64,000 bases of DNA from Lenzites betulinus (taxonomy: Eukaryota; Basidiomycota; Agaricomycetes; Polyporales; Polyporaceae). Position 1 is the stretch's first letter. Every line of letters begins with the position of its first letter. The notes under the pieces are model-generated. The model had not been told where the DNA came from. It saw only the letters and a list, made by a program, of their open reading frames with translations, and made no database searches. Where the stretch lies: positions 620,001-684,000 of the forward strand of contig JABYQU010000014.1 in assembly GCA_022264855.1 (NCBI GenBank), given 5' to 3'. Positions 46,562 to 58,527 of the stretch are shown here, piece after piece. The position numbers and the translations under genes were made by a program.

Positions 46562-48458
46562 TGTCTTGACGGCCTTTCGTTAAGTGCTGGGAGCGTCGGT
46601 CTGTGCGATCTCTCTATGCCAGGGCGCACGGCCGATGCCGGTCGGTGTCTGAAAACTACAGCGTCTATTGGGCGCTTGCGTGTGGTGCCCGAACGCATTT
46701 GGTGATTCTTGCAAGTTCGCTCGCGGTATGATGTCCGTTAGCATTTCTACCACCCAAAGGCGAGAGGACTCCTTCGCTAAGGCTTGAAATGCGGAGCGCG
46801 ATTGCGATATGACATTACAAGAGGACTGCCACTAATACCAGGGGGAAATCAACCATAACCTACTCTCCCGGCCCGCGATGACAGTGAGCCTAGAGTGTTC
46901 CTGTAAACTCATCAAGACGTATCATCGGTGCCTCTGACACGGAACCTCCTCCTACAGCACTCGGTGAAACGCTTGGGGTCCTGGTACGGCGTATGACCGG
47001 GCGGTGAAGATGGTCACCATGATCATTTCCATTTTGCTCCAGAGAAGCGTCAGAGACGTATGTCTTGAACTTTGACTGTCAATCAAACGAACAACGCATG
47101 GCCTGATTATTGATACGGGCAAAAACCCCGTACGGAAACTGTGGAGTCTTGAGTGTTAACATCCCAGACTACCTGTGCATGTCATGAAGCGTTCACGGAG
47201 GACGAAATTACGCCACCTTGTTTGTGTGGCGTTAGTGCTGCTGGAACGCAGACAGAGGCCTGTGTACGAAGTGCGTGGGTCATATTCCCTCCATGCAGAC
47301 ATGATAGGCATTCAACTGGACGCGAGATCAGTAGCGGGAGACCGATCTTCATCTTCCCGTGTCAAAAGGCAACCGATGGAAGGCAGGGGCCGGGGTGAAT
47401 CGAAGGCAGCGAGATGCCGAGGAGATACTTGATGTCAAAATAGGTTGAATCTGATCCATCCTTCCGGAGATTGTGGGGAGCGTTGAGACATATCTGCCGG
47501 CAGCGCACCGCGCCGCAAACGCAGGGCGAGCGGTGGAAACGTCCGGGGGCCGAGGACGGGACGTAACCCGGGTTCCGTCCCATCGAACAGTTGATTACGC
47601 GTGTGCCGGGGAGGCACCGCGGGTGACTTATGGGCGCGCTGGAAGAGCACGGCAGCATGTCAGAAGGTACAGGGCATGAGAAAGGGGCTGTCGCGACCGA
47701 CGGGGACGATTAGGGTGGGGAAGCCGGCGGTATGCTTGTGGCGATTGACATTCCTTGGATGCGCGCATGCGCGCGCGCAACGGGTTCTGTATGAAAGAAG
47801 AGGGTGTCGTGTGATAGCTGGGCGAGCGTGTGGGCAGCCGGGGACGCCATCTGGGGGTGCGTATGCGAGGGCCGGGGCGAGGAGGTGTGCCTGTCGAGGA
47901 TTGTCGAGGAAGTCGGGGCCGAAAGCAGATAGGTTGCGTGATCTGAGGGGAGGATGGAATCGATCACGCTGCGTAAATGCTGGGTGGCTGCCAAGATCTG
48001 AGTATCTGCGTCCCGAACGCAGGGTTCTGTGTGGCCGACCGCGCTATATAAACCGCCGCCGCGACGCCCTCGACGCTCCCCGCCCCCAGCGATGCGAGCG
48101 TACGGCGCGGTGTGCGGCAGAGGCCCGGCGCTGCGCACGCGGCGAACGTGGCCCGATCCGGCATCAAACTCGCACGCCCGCCTGGCTCGCTGTCCCCGCC
48201 CCGCCCTCGCTGCTCTCTCCGCTACAGCCTGCGTCCGTCCTCCTCCGTCCCCCACCCCCGCGACCCCGTCCTCCCGTCCCCGTGTCCCCCGACGCCCCCG
48301 CCCCCGCCCCCGAGCTCCCGTTCCCGACGCCCGCGCCCGCGCCCGCGCCCGCACACGCCGCGCGACGCCGCCTCCTTCGCGGGTTCTCCCGCCCTGCCGT
48401 CCCAGCCTCGCTTTTCACATCCCTTCCTCGTCTCTATATCCGGCACACCGACGCGGCC
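46562..48458. other. 1.9 kb divergent intergenic region (RPS25 / SS18-like gene)
   Basis: Contains both promoters. The plus-strand reading frame is open from about 47601 into the SS18-like gene but its translation before 48459 is Arg/Pro-rich and not protein-like, so I treat it as a leader. 48230-48360 is strongly C-rich on the plus strand (CCCCCG repeats). Confidence 0.5.
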
Positions 48459-51400
48459 ATGATCCATCTCGATCATAATCACTCCTCCATCCCCGCACAT
48501 GCCTCCCCCCCAGGCCTGATCCTCGCAAACTCCCCGCACTCTGATCAGCACCCCGCCCTCCCCTGGTCGTCTCCCTCCCGTGACTCCCGGCCGTTCTATC
48601 AGGATTCCCAGGATCACCCCAGCCACGACGTCCCCGACCAGCCCCCGCAGGCAGACAAGGCCCAGGACGACCCGTCGCTCCCACATCCCGCCCCCTCGGC
48701 CCCTCCTGCCGACCCCCAGCCCACCACCCTTCCCGAGCCGTCGCCACGCAGTCCCACAGGCGCGCGCTCTCCCCCTCCTGACAGCTCCTCCTCCCTAACA
48801 CCCCCTCCGGATGCCGCGACTCCCAATCCCACGACCGACGCCCCAGAAGAACCTCCAGGGAAGACAGCCACGACCGACAGTTCGGCTATGCCAGACAAGT
48901 CTGAACCTCAGCCCACAGACGACGTTGATAAGGCCTCTCGTCAGTCCACCCCCCTCAGCGAGCTATCGTCAGCACCAGAGACCGCCCCAGACGACGAGAC
49001 CACCGGGGATGCGCAGTCAAAGACGACAGAGTCGAGTAGCAAGGATGGGGAGCTGGGTAATGCGGGTGCGGCGAAAGGTGGTTTGTCCAACGCCGGGTCG
49101 AGGGATGGCGGCGGTTCGTCCATATCCACCTCATCGCAGCCCACCTCATCAGACGCGGGCTCACACTCGCAACAAAACGCCTCTGCACGATCAGGTGGCG
49201 ACCTTAGCGCAAGTACAGGAGGCCAAGCCCCTAAACAGGCCGCGATGGGCCACCCAACATTCCCGGATGGCACGCTCTCAAGACAGCATTCGCAATCCTC
49301 AAGTCTGTCGCCCACCCACTCGAAAGCGCCATCGCTCGACTCGAAAGTGGTCAGCATCCTGGAGCTCAACTCACTGTTACTCAGGTACGTGGCTTGCACT
49401 CCATGACTGAAGTCGCTATTGAACCGCAGTTACAGGGTATCGATGGACTTCCAAGCCAGAGGTGTCCCCATGACCGACCCCACTTTCCATCAGTGCGTTA
49501 GGGCACACCTTCGCAGCCCATTCGTAGTGCTAACCAAAGACGTACAGATTCTCATTAAGACTGCAATCCAATCTAACATGGCTTGCAGCCGCTGCAGACG
49601 AAAATCACAAAGTGGTATGTCCCACTGCCTCCCTACCACTGTTCCGCTCCTTACCTACCTATTCGAGCAGAGCCAAAGCCTTATGGCGCTCCCAGTCATG
49701 ACGCCGCCCCCCGTAGTGGAGTTCACGGAGATGGACCGCATCATGCACCTCTACCGCGAGCTCCCAAATATCTTCGGCAAGGAGCTCGCTCGCCGACAGC
49801 AAGCACAGAATGCCGGCGCCGGCGGCGGGTTCGCAAACGGGAGTGCGAAGCGCGAGCGGACAGAGGAGCCTAATCCCTTCGACAATGTCCACAAACGACG
49901 CGACACCGGCGAGACGAAGGTGCCCACGCCGTCTGGCTTCTCCACCCCGGGCGCAGGTCCTTCGACGCCCCATCCCCCCTCACAGCTCATGCCACAGGGC
50001 TCTGGCCACGGCGCGAACATGAACATGTCCGGCGGGCCCGTCCAGCGCATGGGTAGCCCGTCGATGCCGCCCCCGCCCGTACCCCCAGGTGCGATGGCGC
50101 ACAGCGAAGCGCAGGTCGCACAGATGCGCGCGCGACAGCTGCAGATGCGCCAGGCCGCACAGGCACAACAGCAGCAACAGCACCCCGATGGCAGCCGACA
50201 GATGTCGCCGCCCTCGGCAATGGGCATGGCCGGGAACATGGCGCACGGCGGCGGCGGCGGCGGCGTCGGCGCGCCGTCCCAGGCGTCGTCGCTCCCGGGC
50301 CTCTCGCACCTCACGCCGGCGCAGCTCGCGACGCTGCAGTCGATGGGCCCGCAGGCGGTGCAGAACTTCCAGCTGCTGCAGAACCCGAGCCATCCGTTCG
50401 TGCAGTACCTCGTGCAGCAGGTGCCCGGGTTCATGTCCCTCCCGCTGCCGGACAAGCTCCAGAAAATGCAGGTCGCGCAGGTGCGTTCTCGCTCTCGTCG
50501 TGCAAAGTTGACCGCGAGGGTACTCATGCATCGCCCGTCTGTGATAGAACATGATGCAGGCGCGGCGACAACAGGCCCAGGCGCAGAGCGGAAACGCGAT
50601 GGGCGGGTTCCCGCAAGGCGGCGGGATGGCCGGCGGACCGATCGCCCCACAGCATTCTGGCGACGGGAGCCCGTCGCGGATGTCCCCCGTGCAGCAGTCG
50701 CCCATGCAGCCCTCCTTCCCCTACGGCGGCGGCGGCGGCGGCGGCGGGTCCAACGACCCCCGCACGATGTTCACGCCCCAGCAGCAGGCCGCGCTCGCGC
50801 AGATGACGCCCCAGCAACGCCAGCTCTTCCTCATGCAGCAGCAGATGCTCCGTGGGGGCGGCGGTGGAGGTCCCGGCGGAGGCGGCGGCGGCGGCATGAA
50901 TCCGCAAGCGATGGGCCAGCAGCAGCAGCTCATGCAGGAACGCCTTCGGCTCGAGCAGCAGCAGCGCATGGCGCAGGCGCAAGCGCAGGGCGGGATGGGC
51001 GGGATGGACGGCAGCGGCGGGGTCGGCGGGGGCGTGCAGTTCCCCGCGCTCCGCTCGAACCCGGGCATGCCCGGCATCGCGCGCAGCGGGCGCACGCCGT
51101 CCGACGCGGGCCCGTCGCCCGTGTCGTCGCAGCAGCGCATGGCGGGCGGCGGCGCGCAGAGCCCGGAGGAGCAGCACCAGCGCGCGCTGCTCATGCAGCA
51201 GGCGCAGGCGCAGCGCGCGATGAACATGACGCCGCACTTGTCGGGTGGTGGGGGGTTCGGTGGTGGGGGGCAGCAGGGCGGCGCGACGGGGTGGTCGCCG
51301 AATGGCGTTGGGCAGATGCAGCAGCAGCAACAGCAGCAACAACAACAGCAGCAGATGGTGCAGGGCATGGGTGGGGGTGGGGGGCAGGGCGCGTACGGGA

Positions 51401-51714
51401 TGGTGTCGCCCCCTGGCTCGGCGGGCGGGTCTGGGCAGGGCGGCGGGGGCGGGTTCCAGGGGATGGGCGGCGCGCCGTCGCCCGCCTCTGCGGGGAACGC
51501 GGGGCAGATGTGGGGCGGCGGCGGCGGGGCGCAGTTCGGGGGCGGGCCGTTCATGGCGCCGTCGCCGTCGCCGTCGGCGAGCCAGCACGAGGGGATGACG
51601 CCGGGACGGGGGGCGTCGGGGACGCCGGGGCCGCATCAGCAGATGGGGCAGGGGAGCCCGACGGCGGACCAGGCGGGCTTGAGCGACCTCGATTTCTTCA
51701 ATTGGGGACAGTAG
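48459..51714 (+). CDS. SS18/SSXT-like protein with long Q/G/M-rich tail
   Basis: Five exons: 48459-49384, 49436-49492, 49548-49614, 49671-50480, 50548-51714 (1008 aa). The first about 300 residues are Pro/Ser/Thr-rich and disordered. A short conserved helical module follows at the exon 1-3 junctions: VVSILELNSLLLRVSMDFQA, RGVPMTDPTFHQFSLRLQSN, LTWLAAAADENHK. Its ELNxxLL...Y/FxxRLxxNLxxLAxxAD pattern resembles the SNH (SSXT N-terminal) helix pair that docks SS18/GIF proteins to SWI/SNF-type remodelers. A second ordered segment reads FTEMDRIMHLYRELPNIFGK. The tail is rich in Q, G and M with a long pure Gln run (about 51319-51354) and ends LSDLDFFNWGQ, an acidic/aromatic motif typical of activation domains. 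A transcriptional coactivator is the best reading; Mediator-like Q-rich proteins are the alternative. Confidence 0.6.
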
Positions 51715-52645
51715 TCGCTCGTCTGACTCTGTGGTTCGACCGTCTCAGGCTCCCCGTCGCCCCTGCTTCGTTCGTTCGCCCGCTCTTGCTCTCTGGCCCC
51801 GCTTGCTTCTTGTATACGCTGCTCGTGGGTTCCTTCCACCACCACCATCCCCGTCGTTCTTGCACTCACGTCCTCCGCTTGGTGCTCAATATCCCACTAC
51901 CCTACCTCCCCTAAGTCCTCCTAGGCCCGTGTCCTCCGCTGTTCCTTGTTTGTACCGTAGGGAGCCCGCTCATAACGTTAACTCCTCGCTGTCGCAGTAC
52001 TGCTACTATTTCCTATATCTCCTCCCCCTCTCCTCCCCGTCCTCCTCTGTCCTCTCTGCCGTCCGGCGACTTTGTGTCTTGACGTTGACAGTACTTATCC
52101 GATACCTCGCTCCGGTCCGTTTTTGTCGCGCTGTTGTAAATCTCGAATCGCACGCGTTCTGTGGTGCTCTCCGAGGACGCGCGCGCGTGTACGTCTTCAA
52201 ACAGTCACAGCACTGGACAAGTATCGTACCATGGCCAGGTATAGTACTCCAAAGTTCAAACACAACTTGAAGCTGTTCACCGCGGGCCATAGAAGGTGCG
52301 CGAGGGGACAATGAATCAACTGATCAGGCGACGCTGCGAGAGGCGCTGTCACCAGCAGTGCACGCATTTGTCGCGCGGGCGCGCGCGAATTTGATAGTCT
52401 CTGCAGAGTTTGACAGATTGTGTGAATGGAGTTATGGACGCAAATGCGTGGCGGCGCGCGCGGTCTCTCGCGGGCAACGCATGGCTTCGAGAGGGCCTGC
52501 GAAGGTGTTCGACTGTGTGCATAGCGGGATTCTTGACATAGCCTTGAATGTTATTGGCTCGTTCAGAAGCGGAGATGTACAGTATCATATGTTGCGAACG
52601 CACGCCAGGCACCGAGACGAGTTCGCTACAGCTGCCATGGGTTGC
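51715..52645. other. 3' region of the SS18-like gene
   Basis: T/C-rich sequence just after the stop, then unstructured sequence up to the segmental duplication. No supported gene. Confidence 0.5.
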
Positions 52646-54945
52646 ACAGCCCCCTGGACGCGACGCCCATCGTCATGATCACATCGATGCAGTGCCGCCC
52701 GCCCCGCGTCCAGTCAACCTCGACTTCCTCCGCTCGCGGCCCCCTCCCTTGCCCAGACTCCCGGGCCTTTAAAGTGACTCGGACTGATCATCAGCAGCGC
52801 TAGCCCGCCGCCCGTCCCATTCGAATTCCCTCAGACTCAGTCCCCAGGCCACGGTAGGCCACGCTCGACGACGATAGCGGCAGCTGACCGCTGCTGTGCC
52901 TTGCCCCCGGCCCCGACCCACATTACATACTACATACTTATATCTGCCGCGAGTCGCGGGGCACGCCACGATATACATCTCCCGACGGACAGTGCTTTGC
53001 CGCGCCACTCCTCGCACTTGCTTCCTGCCGACCCCTCACGCGTGCCTACTGTGCTGAAGGCCTGACCCGCAACTCTGCAACGACTATCACTCCGTGCCTA
53101 GGACTGGGGTCCACGCTAGCTTGACTAGCAAGCGACCAACGAACGGACTCCGAAGGCAGACCGTGTCTGAGAAAGGGAGCGACGCACGATGGTGTTCGCA
53201 CGGATGACCCCCGCGGACAAGGACGCGTTCTTCGCGCTCCTCGACGAGTTGAGTGCCCCGCTTTCTGACCTTCGTCCTCCCCCTCCTCCCGGTGCCAGTG
53301 GCGATGCTCGCGCGTACCTAAGCTAACACTTCCTTCCCCCCCTCTCCCCCCTCCCCTCCATTTAGGTACTTCGCGTCCCGCCCAGACCTCCTCAGCGGCG
53401 GGTCCGGCGGAGACAACACCGCGAACAACGTCGCAGCGGGCAAAGCGGCCGCCGCATCCGCGATGTCGAGCGCGTTCGGGCACGCGGCCGCCGCGAACCT
53501 GACGCGCGCGGCGACGACGTCCTCGGCGGGCGGGGGCGCGCCCTCTGCTGCGAATGGGTGGAAGCGGCCTGATGCGGTGCGTGCTCTTCTCTCTCCTCAC
53601 GCATACCTTCTTCTTCTTTGAGCGAGAGGTGTGCGCGCGGCGACTAGGATCGATACTGATACCGCGCCAGGCGACGACGGCGGAGATCGGGAACTCGGTG
53701 GGGCGCGTCGCCGCCGCCGCCGCCGCGCTGCGCTTCAACCCCGCAGAGCAGACCCCGAGCGCGGGGGGGCCGCGCCCGCCGCCGCGGCGCACGAACACGA
53801 GCTCGTCGAACGAGGAGCCCGCGGCGCCCCCGCCGGAGCATAACAAGCTGCAGCCTACACGAGTGCGTCCTTTCCCCCGTCTGCCGTCTGTCCCCTGCCG
53901 TCTGTCCTCTGTCCTCTGTCCTCCCTTTCCCTCTCCGCGCGACGCATCCGTATCCGCATTCGAACTGAAATCTAACCCCTCGCGCGCGCGCGCCCGCAGA
54001 AATTCGGCGACGTCGACATGTCCTCCGGCAAATCCATGTTCGCCTCCCTGCGCAACTCCACCGCCGCGAAGCACGCCGCGCCCGCGCAGGTCGCGCCGCC
54101 CACGCCCCCCGCGTTCCAGCGCCGCAACGAGTTCGCGCCGCCCCCAAGGCGCGTGCCCTCCACGGGGTCTTCGCGGTCGTCGATTATTGGAGGGACGTCG
54201 CCGGCGCCGCCGGTGCCGAGGCGGGCTGCGCAGGAGGTGGAGCCGGAGCCGGAGGGGGAGTGGGCGGAGGCTGTTTATGAGTATCATAGTGAGGTGAGTG
54301 CGGGTGCGGGTAGGGATGGGAAGGGGAGAGTGCTGATTTGAGGCGTGTGTGTAGGACCCGGGTGATTTGGACTTGGACGAGGGCGTGCGGGTGTTGATCC
54401 TGGAGAAGACGTCGGATGACTGGTGCGTGTTGCTCATGGTCTTGGTATTGTGGGCGTTCCCGTCGACTGAATGTGTTGAACGTACAGGTGGACGGGGGAG
54501 ATCGACGGACGGCGGGGGTTGGTCCCTGCGGCCTATGTCAAGATGCTCTGAGTTGTCTCGGGCTGCGTCTCAAAATGTGCTCTTTGCGTCGGAGGACTGT
54601 CTCGGGTCTGTGGGACTTTGACTTTGCGCCGCTATATGTTGTATCAGATTCCCATTTTATCTAATATTACCATGCATGCACAGCTATGCTGCTCCGAGAG
54701 CTCGTGCGCGCCCACGGAAGTCGAAGCGATACAGCCATGTATTGTACACGCGCTACAGATACATGCATCCGGTACGGTACGGGTATACATCGTCCTCAAC
54801 AGCATCTCCACCGCGGGCATGCCGCCCCCGTCCCCGAGCAGACGGGCGGGCGGACTGGCGGTATGTATGGCTACAAGCAACGCGCACACGCTCGCGGGGC
54901 AGAGTCCATGTGCGGCAGGGTAAAGGGGTAGGTGGTGCAGGAAGG
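52646..54945. repeat. Segmental duplication, left copy (A)
   Basis: From about the CAGCCCCCT at 52646 to the GGTGGTGCAGGAAGG ending 54945, this segment is repeated in the same orientation at 58528-60491. Between 52915 and 53262 (versus 58783-59130) I find one mismatch in 348 bp with no gaps; elsewhere there are many substitutions and indels. It carries the intact SH3 gene and its flanks. Edges are approximate by a few bases. Confidence 0.9.
53189..54551 (+). CDS. SH3-domain adaptor protein (intact copy)
   Basis: Six exons: 53189-53247, 53366-53576, 53671-53862, 54000-54293, 54355-54422, 54488-54551 (295 aa). A short N-terminal helical module, MVFARMTPADKDAFFALLDE and YFASRPDL, is followed by a long Ala/Ser/Pro-rich linker with PPPRR and PAPPVPRR proline motifs, and a C-terminal SH3 domain: AEAVYEYHSEDPGDLDLDEG, VRVLILEKTSDDWWTGEIDG, RRGLVPAAYVKML, with the ALYDY-like motif, the WW pair and the final PxxYV motif all present. 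Such proteins usually join actin or endocytic machinery, but no partner is predictable. The 5' flank and exon 1 are almost identical to those of the broken copy at 59057-60082. Confidence 0.85.
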
Positions 54946-55752
54946 ATAGGGACGAGCCTAGTGCACGCTCCATAAGCCCCCGAAGGAATGGGAACGAGAC
55001 TAACGGCGTCGTCGCATATGTAGGCCAGGCTGGCGTGCAGCAAATACATAGTACTACTAGTAGCGTTAACCGCTCCCCGAGTGTCCTATACTCAACAATT
55101 GCACTCATACGCACCCTGTGATAAACACGAAGCATACTGGTTGTGCGCCGTGTCACGCTACAGAACAAACAAATATTCGGAGATGCCCTGAAATTCCAAG
55201 CACAAGGAACGGCGGGCCACAGTAGCCGCCATGTTCCGGTGGGTCGAGTGCGGAGGCGCGCGGTCTGTGCGGTCGTAAAACCGGTGCCACTGCTTACCAG
55301 TGCTTACCTTGGGCGCGTGGATGTAGCTCGACGTAGTGTAACGGGCCACAGCCCAGGACTGCTGAGGATAGACAAGGACTAAGAACATCGCGTGATTCTA
55401 GTGGGGGGTATGCATCCATGAGTAGGTAGATCACAACAATGCAACATATACGAGATAGTATGTGACTGGGAAAACAAGATTTGAGCGAAAGAGCAGGGGG
55501 TAGACCAAGGGGGAACATCACGGGGGCAAAGAGAACGAGGCAGGGCCGGGGCAGCAGTTGGATATATATAGCGACGGGCATGAACAGCAAACCAACTTCA
55601 ATATAGCAGACGGCGGGACTGACGGGACTGGGCAGCAGGTTGAGGCCCAGGCAGGCGAGAACTGTTCTGGAAAGGGCGTAGGTCCGAGATTAGAGATGGC
55701 GGAGGAGATACAAAAAAACCACGCACATAGAGGGCCGAATAGCACCGTCTTA
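54946..55752. other. Intergenic right of duplication copy A
   Basis: Unique sequence between copy A and the coiled-coil gene. No supported feature; a TACTACTAG-type stretch lies near 55051-55064. Confidence 0.45.
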
Positions 55753-56942
55753 CTAAGCGTGAGGCGGGGCCCCCTGCCTCTCAGGACGAGCGAGTTGTTC
55801 GCGCAACCGTGCGATTTCCTCCGCCTGGCGTGCGGCCTCCTTTTGCAGAGCTTCCTCGCGCACCCGTGCAGCCTCCGCCACGCGTGCGGTTTCCTCGCGC
55901 GCCCGTGCGGTGTCCTCGCGCGCCCGTGCGGTGTCCTCGTGCGCCCGTGCGGCGTCCTTCTGCAGAGCCTCCTCGCGCGCCCGTGCAGCCTCCACCTCCC
56001 GTGCGATTTCCTCCGCCTGGCGTGCGACTTCCTCCGCCTGGCGGCGCGGTGCCTCCAAGCGCTCGTTAACTTCATCGTATTTTGTTTGGTAAGCCTGCTT
56101 GATTTCGCTGCGGTACAACACGTCGATCTCCTGCCTCGTGGTAATCTGGAATAGCCTCTTGAATGTCCCTGCCCGTCCCACGAGGACGGGTTGAGTGTCG
56201 AGCGCAGTATCCGTCGAGGACGGCACAAATGCAGGAGCGAATAAGGTATCCTGCGCACCGGGGTTTACTTCAGGGTCGACGTCGGTGTCGCCCAGAAGTA
56301 CGCGGAGAAGCATCCCGGCGAACCAATAGCATTGGCGGCTGAGGAGTATGTAATCTGGAGAGTGGCTGTGAAGGGTGGTGGCGGCGACAAGGAGGTCCAA
56401 GAGCGAAGGGGCAGACGCCTCGTCGAACCTGTATCCAAACAGGAGTTTATCGCCGCTGTCGCTATGGGGGCTGAAGGTGATCGTGTCATGCGCCGGAATA
56501 GGATCCCTGTTGGACATAGCGGTGAGGGAAGGAGAGCTTGAGAGGGTGGAAGAGGAGGACTGGGTGGATGTGCGGAAGGCGTCCGCAGAGGCGTTCTTGA
56601 CTGGATTGCCATCGCTCGGGTCGTATGAGCGTTCGGCTTTGAGCTCACTGAGGACAGTGACATTCGGCCACCCTCCGTTGCCGCTGACGAGTTCAACGAC
56701 GAGGTACTCGTGCTCGGAGGTGTTCGGGCGCTTCATTAGCCGTACGGTCCGGATGCGTACGGGGGGAGGGTGCCATTCAAGTTGGCGATGCTGCCTGTGA
56801 TGTATAATTGCAAGGCGATGTCGACGGGCAGCGTCGCATTTTTGACAGGCGCGTCAAACAAAGCGTCGAGGACAGAGGGCATGGGAAGTCCAAGGACGCG
56901 GCGGATGAACGAGTTGAGCTGAGCGAACGAGGGGATACGCAT
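55753..56942 (-). CDS. Coiled-coil protein gene, frame broken at a 6-base homopolymer
   Basis: Two overlapping frames seem to form one gene. From the ATG at 56942 the first runs MRIPSFAQLNSFIRRVLGLP to IALQLYITGSIANLNGTLPP; beyond a run of six G (plus strand 56761-56766) the sense continues in another frame as VRIRTVRLMKRPNTSEHEYL to the stop at 55753. One extra base in the run would join them into about 395 aa. No intron with GT-AG fits. Alternatively the gene starts at 56736 (327 aa, MKRPNTSEHEYLVVELVSGN). The C-terminal about 110 residues are an Ala/Glu/Arg coiled coil with repeated units such as ARAREDTARA and AARQAEEIARLREQLAR. The family is not recognised; it resembles uncharacterised basidiomycete proteins. 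Either recent damage or a sequencing error. Confidence 0.5.
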
Positions 56943-58527
56943 GGTGATACGAGGTATATGTACGGTTTGCAGAGCGTCGGCGTGATGGCTATCGATGGGT
57001 CAGTACTTCAGTGAACAGTATGGCAGCGTGAATTCGAAAACAGGTCCCGAGCTTCGTGTGCGTCCGACCTCAAGCAAGGAGGCGCCCACAGCGAGCTCGC
57101 CGCAGCACTTTCTTACTCCGTCCACGGGCAGCCGGTCCGCAGCCTGCAGAGCCCGGACTGCCTCGCTCGTCTCGCAAGGCTCAGCCCACAACGGTGGTGC
57201 TCTCCTTCCTGGCCGATACCCAGCGGTTCCACGCTGCAACGCGGACCTACAGCTGCGCGGACGGCGTTATAGATTAACACCCATTTCTCGACTTCTAGCC
57301 CATCTCTTTACGTCAAGGACACGCTCCTGCGTGATATCTAGCAGGAGCGTGGGTCCCTGGTATCACTGGGAGCATCTACTTACTGTGCTGACGTTGTCTG
57401 TTTATATCGTCACCCTCGACAGCTACGAAGAGCTCAAGCAATCATTCACAGTACTTGCCAGAGTTCGACGCCACAGTCGAACTCCCCGAGTAGTGCAACA
57501 GTCAGTGAGCAAATTGGGACACTCGTCGCCAAGAAATACATCTAAATGAGGCTACGGTAGATCGCGGATCGCGGATCGCGGACGCGGCTGGCCGCTGAAG
57601 TTCTGGATTGGACGCATGACCGCGGTGTACGTTGGCGACGACGACCCTCCAAAAGGGACGGGGGGCGAGGGCTGGGGACGATAATAAGCAAGCCGGATCC
57701 GATAGCGATGGGACAACCTGCCAGGTGGTGGGGAAGGCGGTGAAGTTCGGCGGCCTTGTGAGTGATCATCGCGCCTGCAGGCGGACGTTCTGACGTCCAC
57801 ACGCAGGGCTCATGACCTCGCTAGAAGAGTGGGGTTGGATGGAGGTAGTAGGAAGATCCCAAGGGAGATACGGGGTGTCCTGGAGGCAGCCAGGAGGCCC
57901 GATGCGAACGGGATGGCCAGATATCGAAAGCTTCTGAGGTGGTGGGTCTGCGAGTTCCACGGAATCCTAACCCTGCATATGCAGCGATCAATAATTGCAG
58001 AGAATGCACTATGAAGTAGTGCAGACACAGCGGCTGCAAATAAATGAGTAAGTAATCAATGCATGAACGCAACCATTCGCATTCACCACAAGAGCTCTGC
58101 GCAGTGAACACCCCCGGGCCAGATTGCTACTTGGTAAACGCGAATCTCTTGTAAAGCAGATTCACGCCTTGTCAGCTGGCTCGATCTTCGCTGCGCGCTC
58201 CAGCCTTTGGAGGGCCGACCGCGCTTCCATCGCACCAGAATGCATGCCGATTCACTTGAAATTCACGGGGACTTACGAAACGCGGGAGAAACGAGAGTGA
58301 TTTACGAGACAAAGTAAGTACATCAGCAAAAGCCCGAACCACCCGTGAGCGTGAGGAAGAGGCAGCAGCAAGAAGGAGGTGAGTACGTCCGATGAGGGGA
58401 ACCAGATGCTTACGCGTGTCAGCAGAGTCGGGCGGCGTAGGTCCCACTGGCAGACACAAACTCGGGACATGCCGCCCGTCACCTCGACATGCGCTCTGCT
58501 CGGAACCGTCCAGGATGTGTTTGTCCA
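56943..58527. other. Intergenic between the coiled-coil gene and duplication copy B
   Basis: No supported gene. It includes the perfect hairpin at 57320-57351 (separate entry) and a short GATCGCG triplication near 57557-57577. Confidence 0.5.
57320..57351. repeat. Perfect 11-bp inverted repeat (hairpin)
   Basis: CACGCTCCTGC (57320-57330) and GCAGGAGCGTG (57341-57351) are exact reverse complements around a 10-nt spacer; adding GGA/TCC beyond a 2-nt bulge extends the stem. Isolated in non-coding DNA. It could be a protein-binding palindrome or the scar or end of a small element; neither is shown. Confidence 0.7.

Noticed and set aside
47601..48458. N-terminal extension of the SS18-like protein from 47601
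   Set aside because: The translation is Cys/Arg- and Pro-rich and resembles random GC-rich DNA; the ATG at 48459 begins an ordinary disordered region.
50524..51636. 370-codon His/Arg/Leu-rich minus-strand frame
   Set aside because: It is the reverse complement of the Gln/Gly-rich tail of the SS18-like gene.
53046..54437. 463-codon minus-strand frame over the SH3 gene and its copy at 58914-59312
   Set aside because: Antisense shadow of the SH3 gene, which is supported by splicing and its domain; it repeats in copy B only because the DNA is duplicated.
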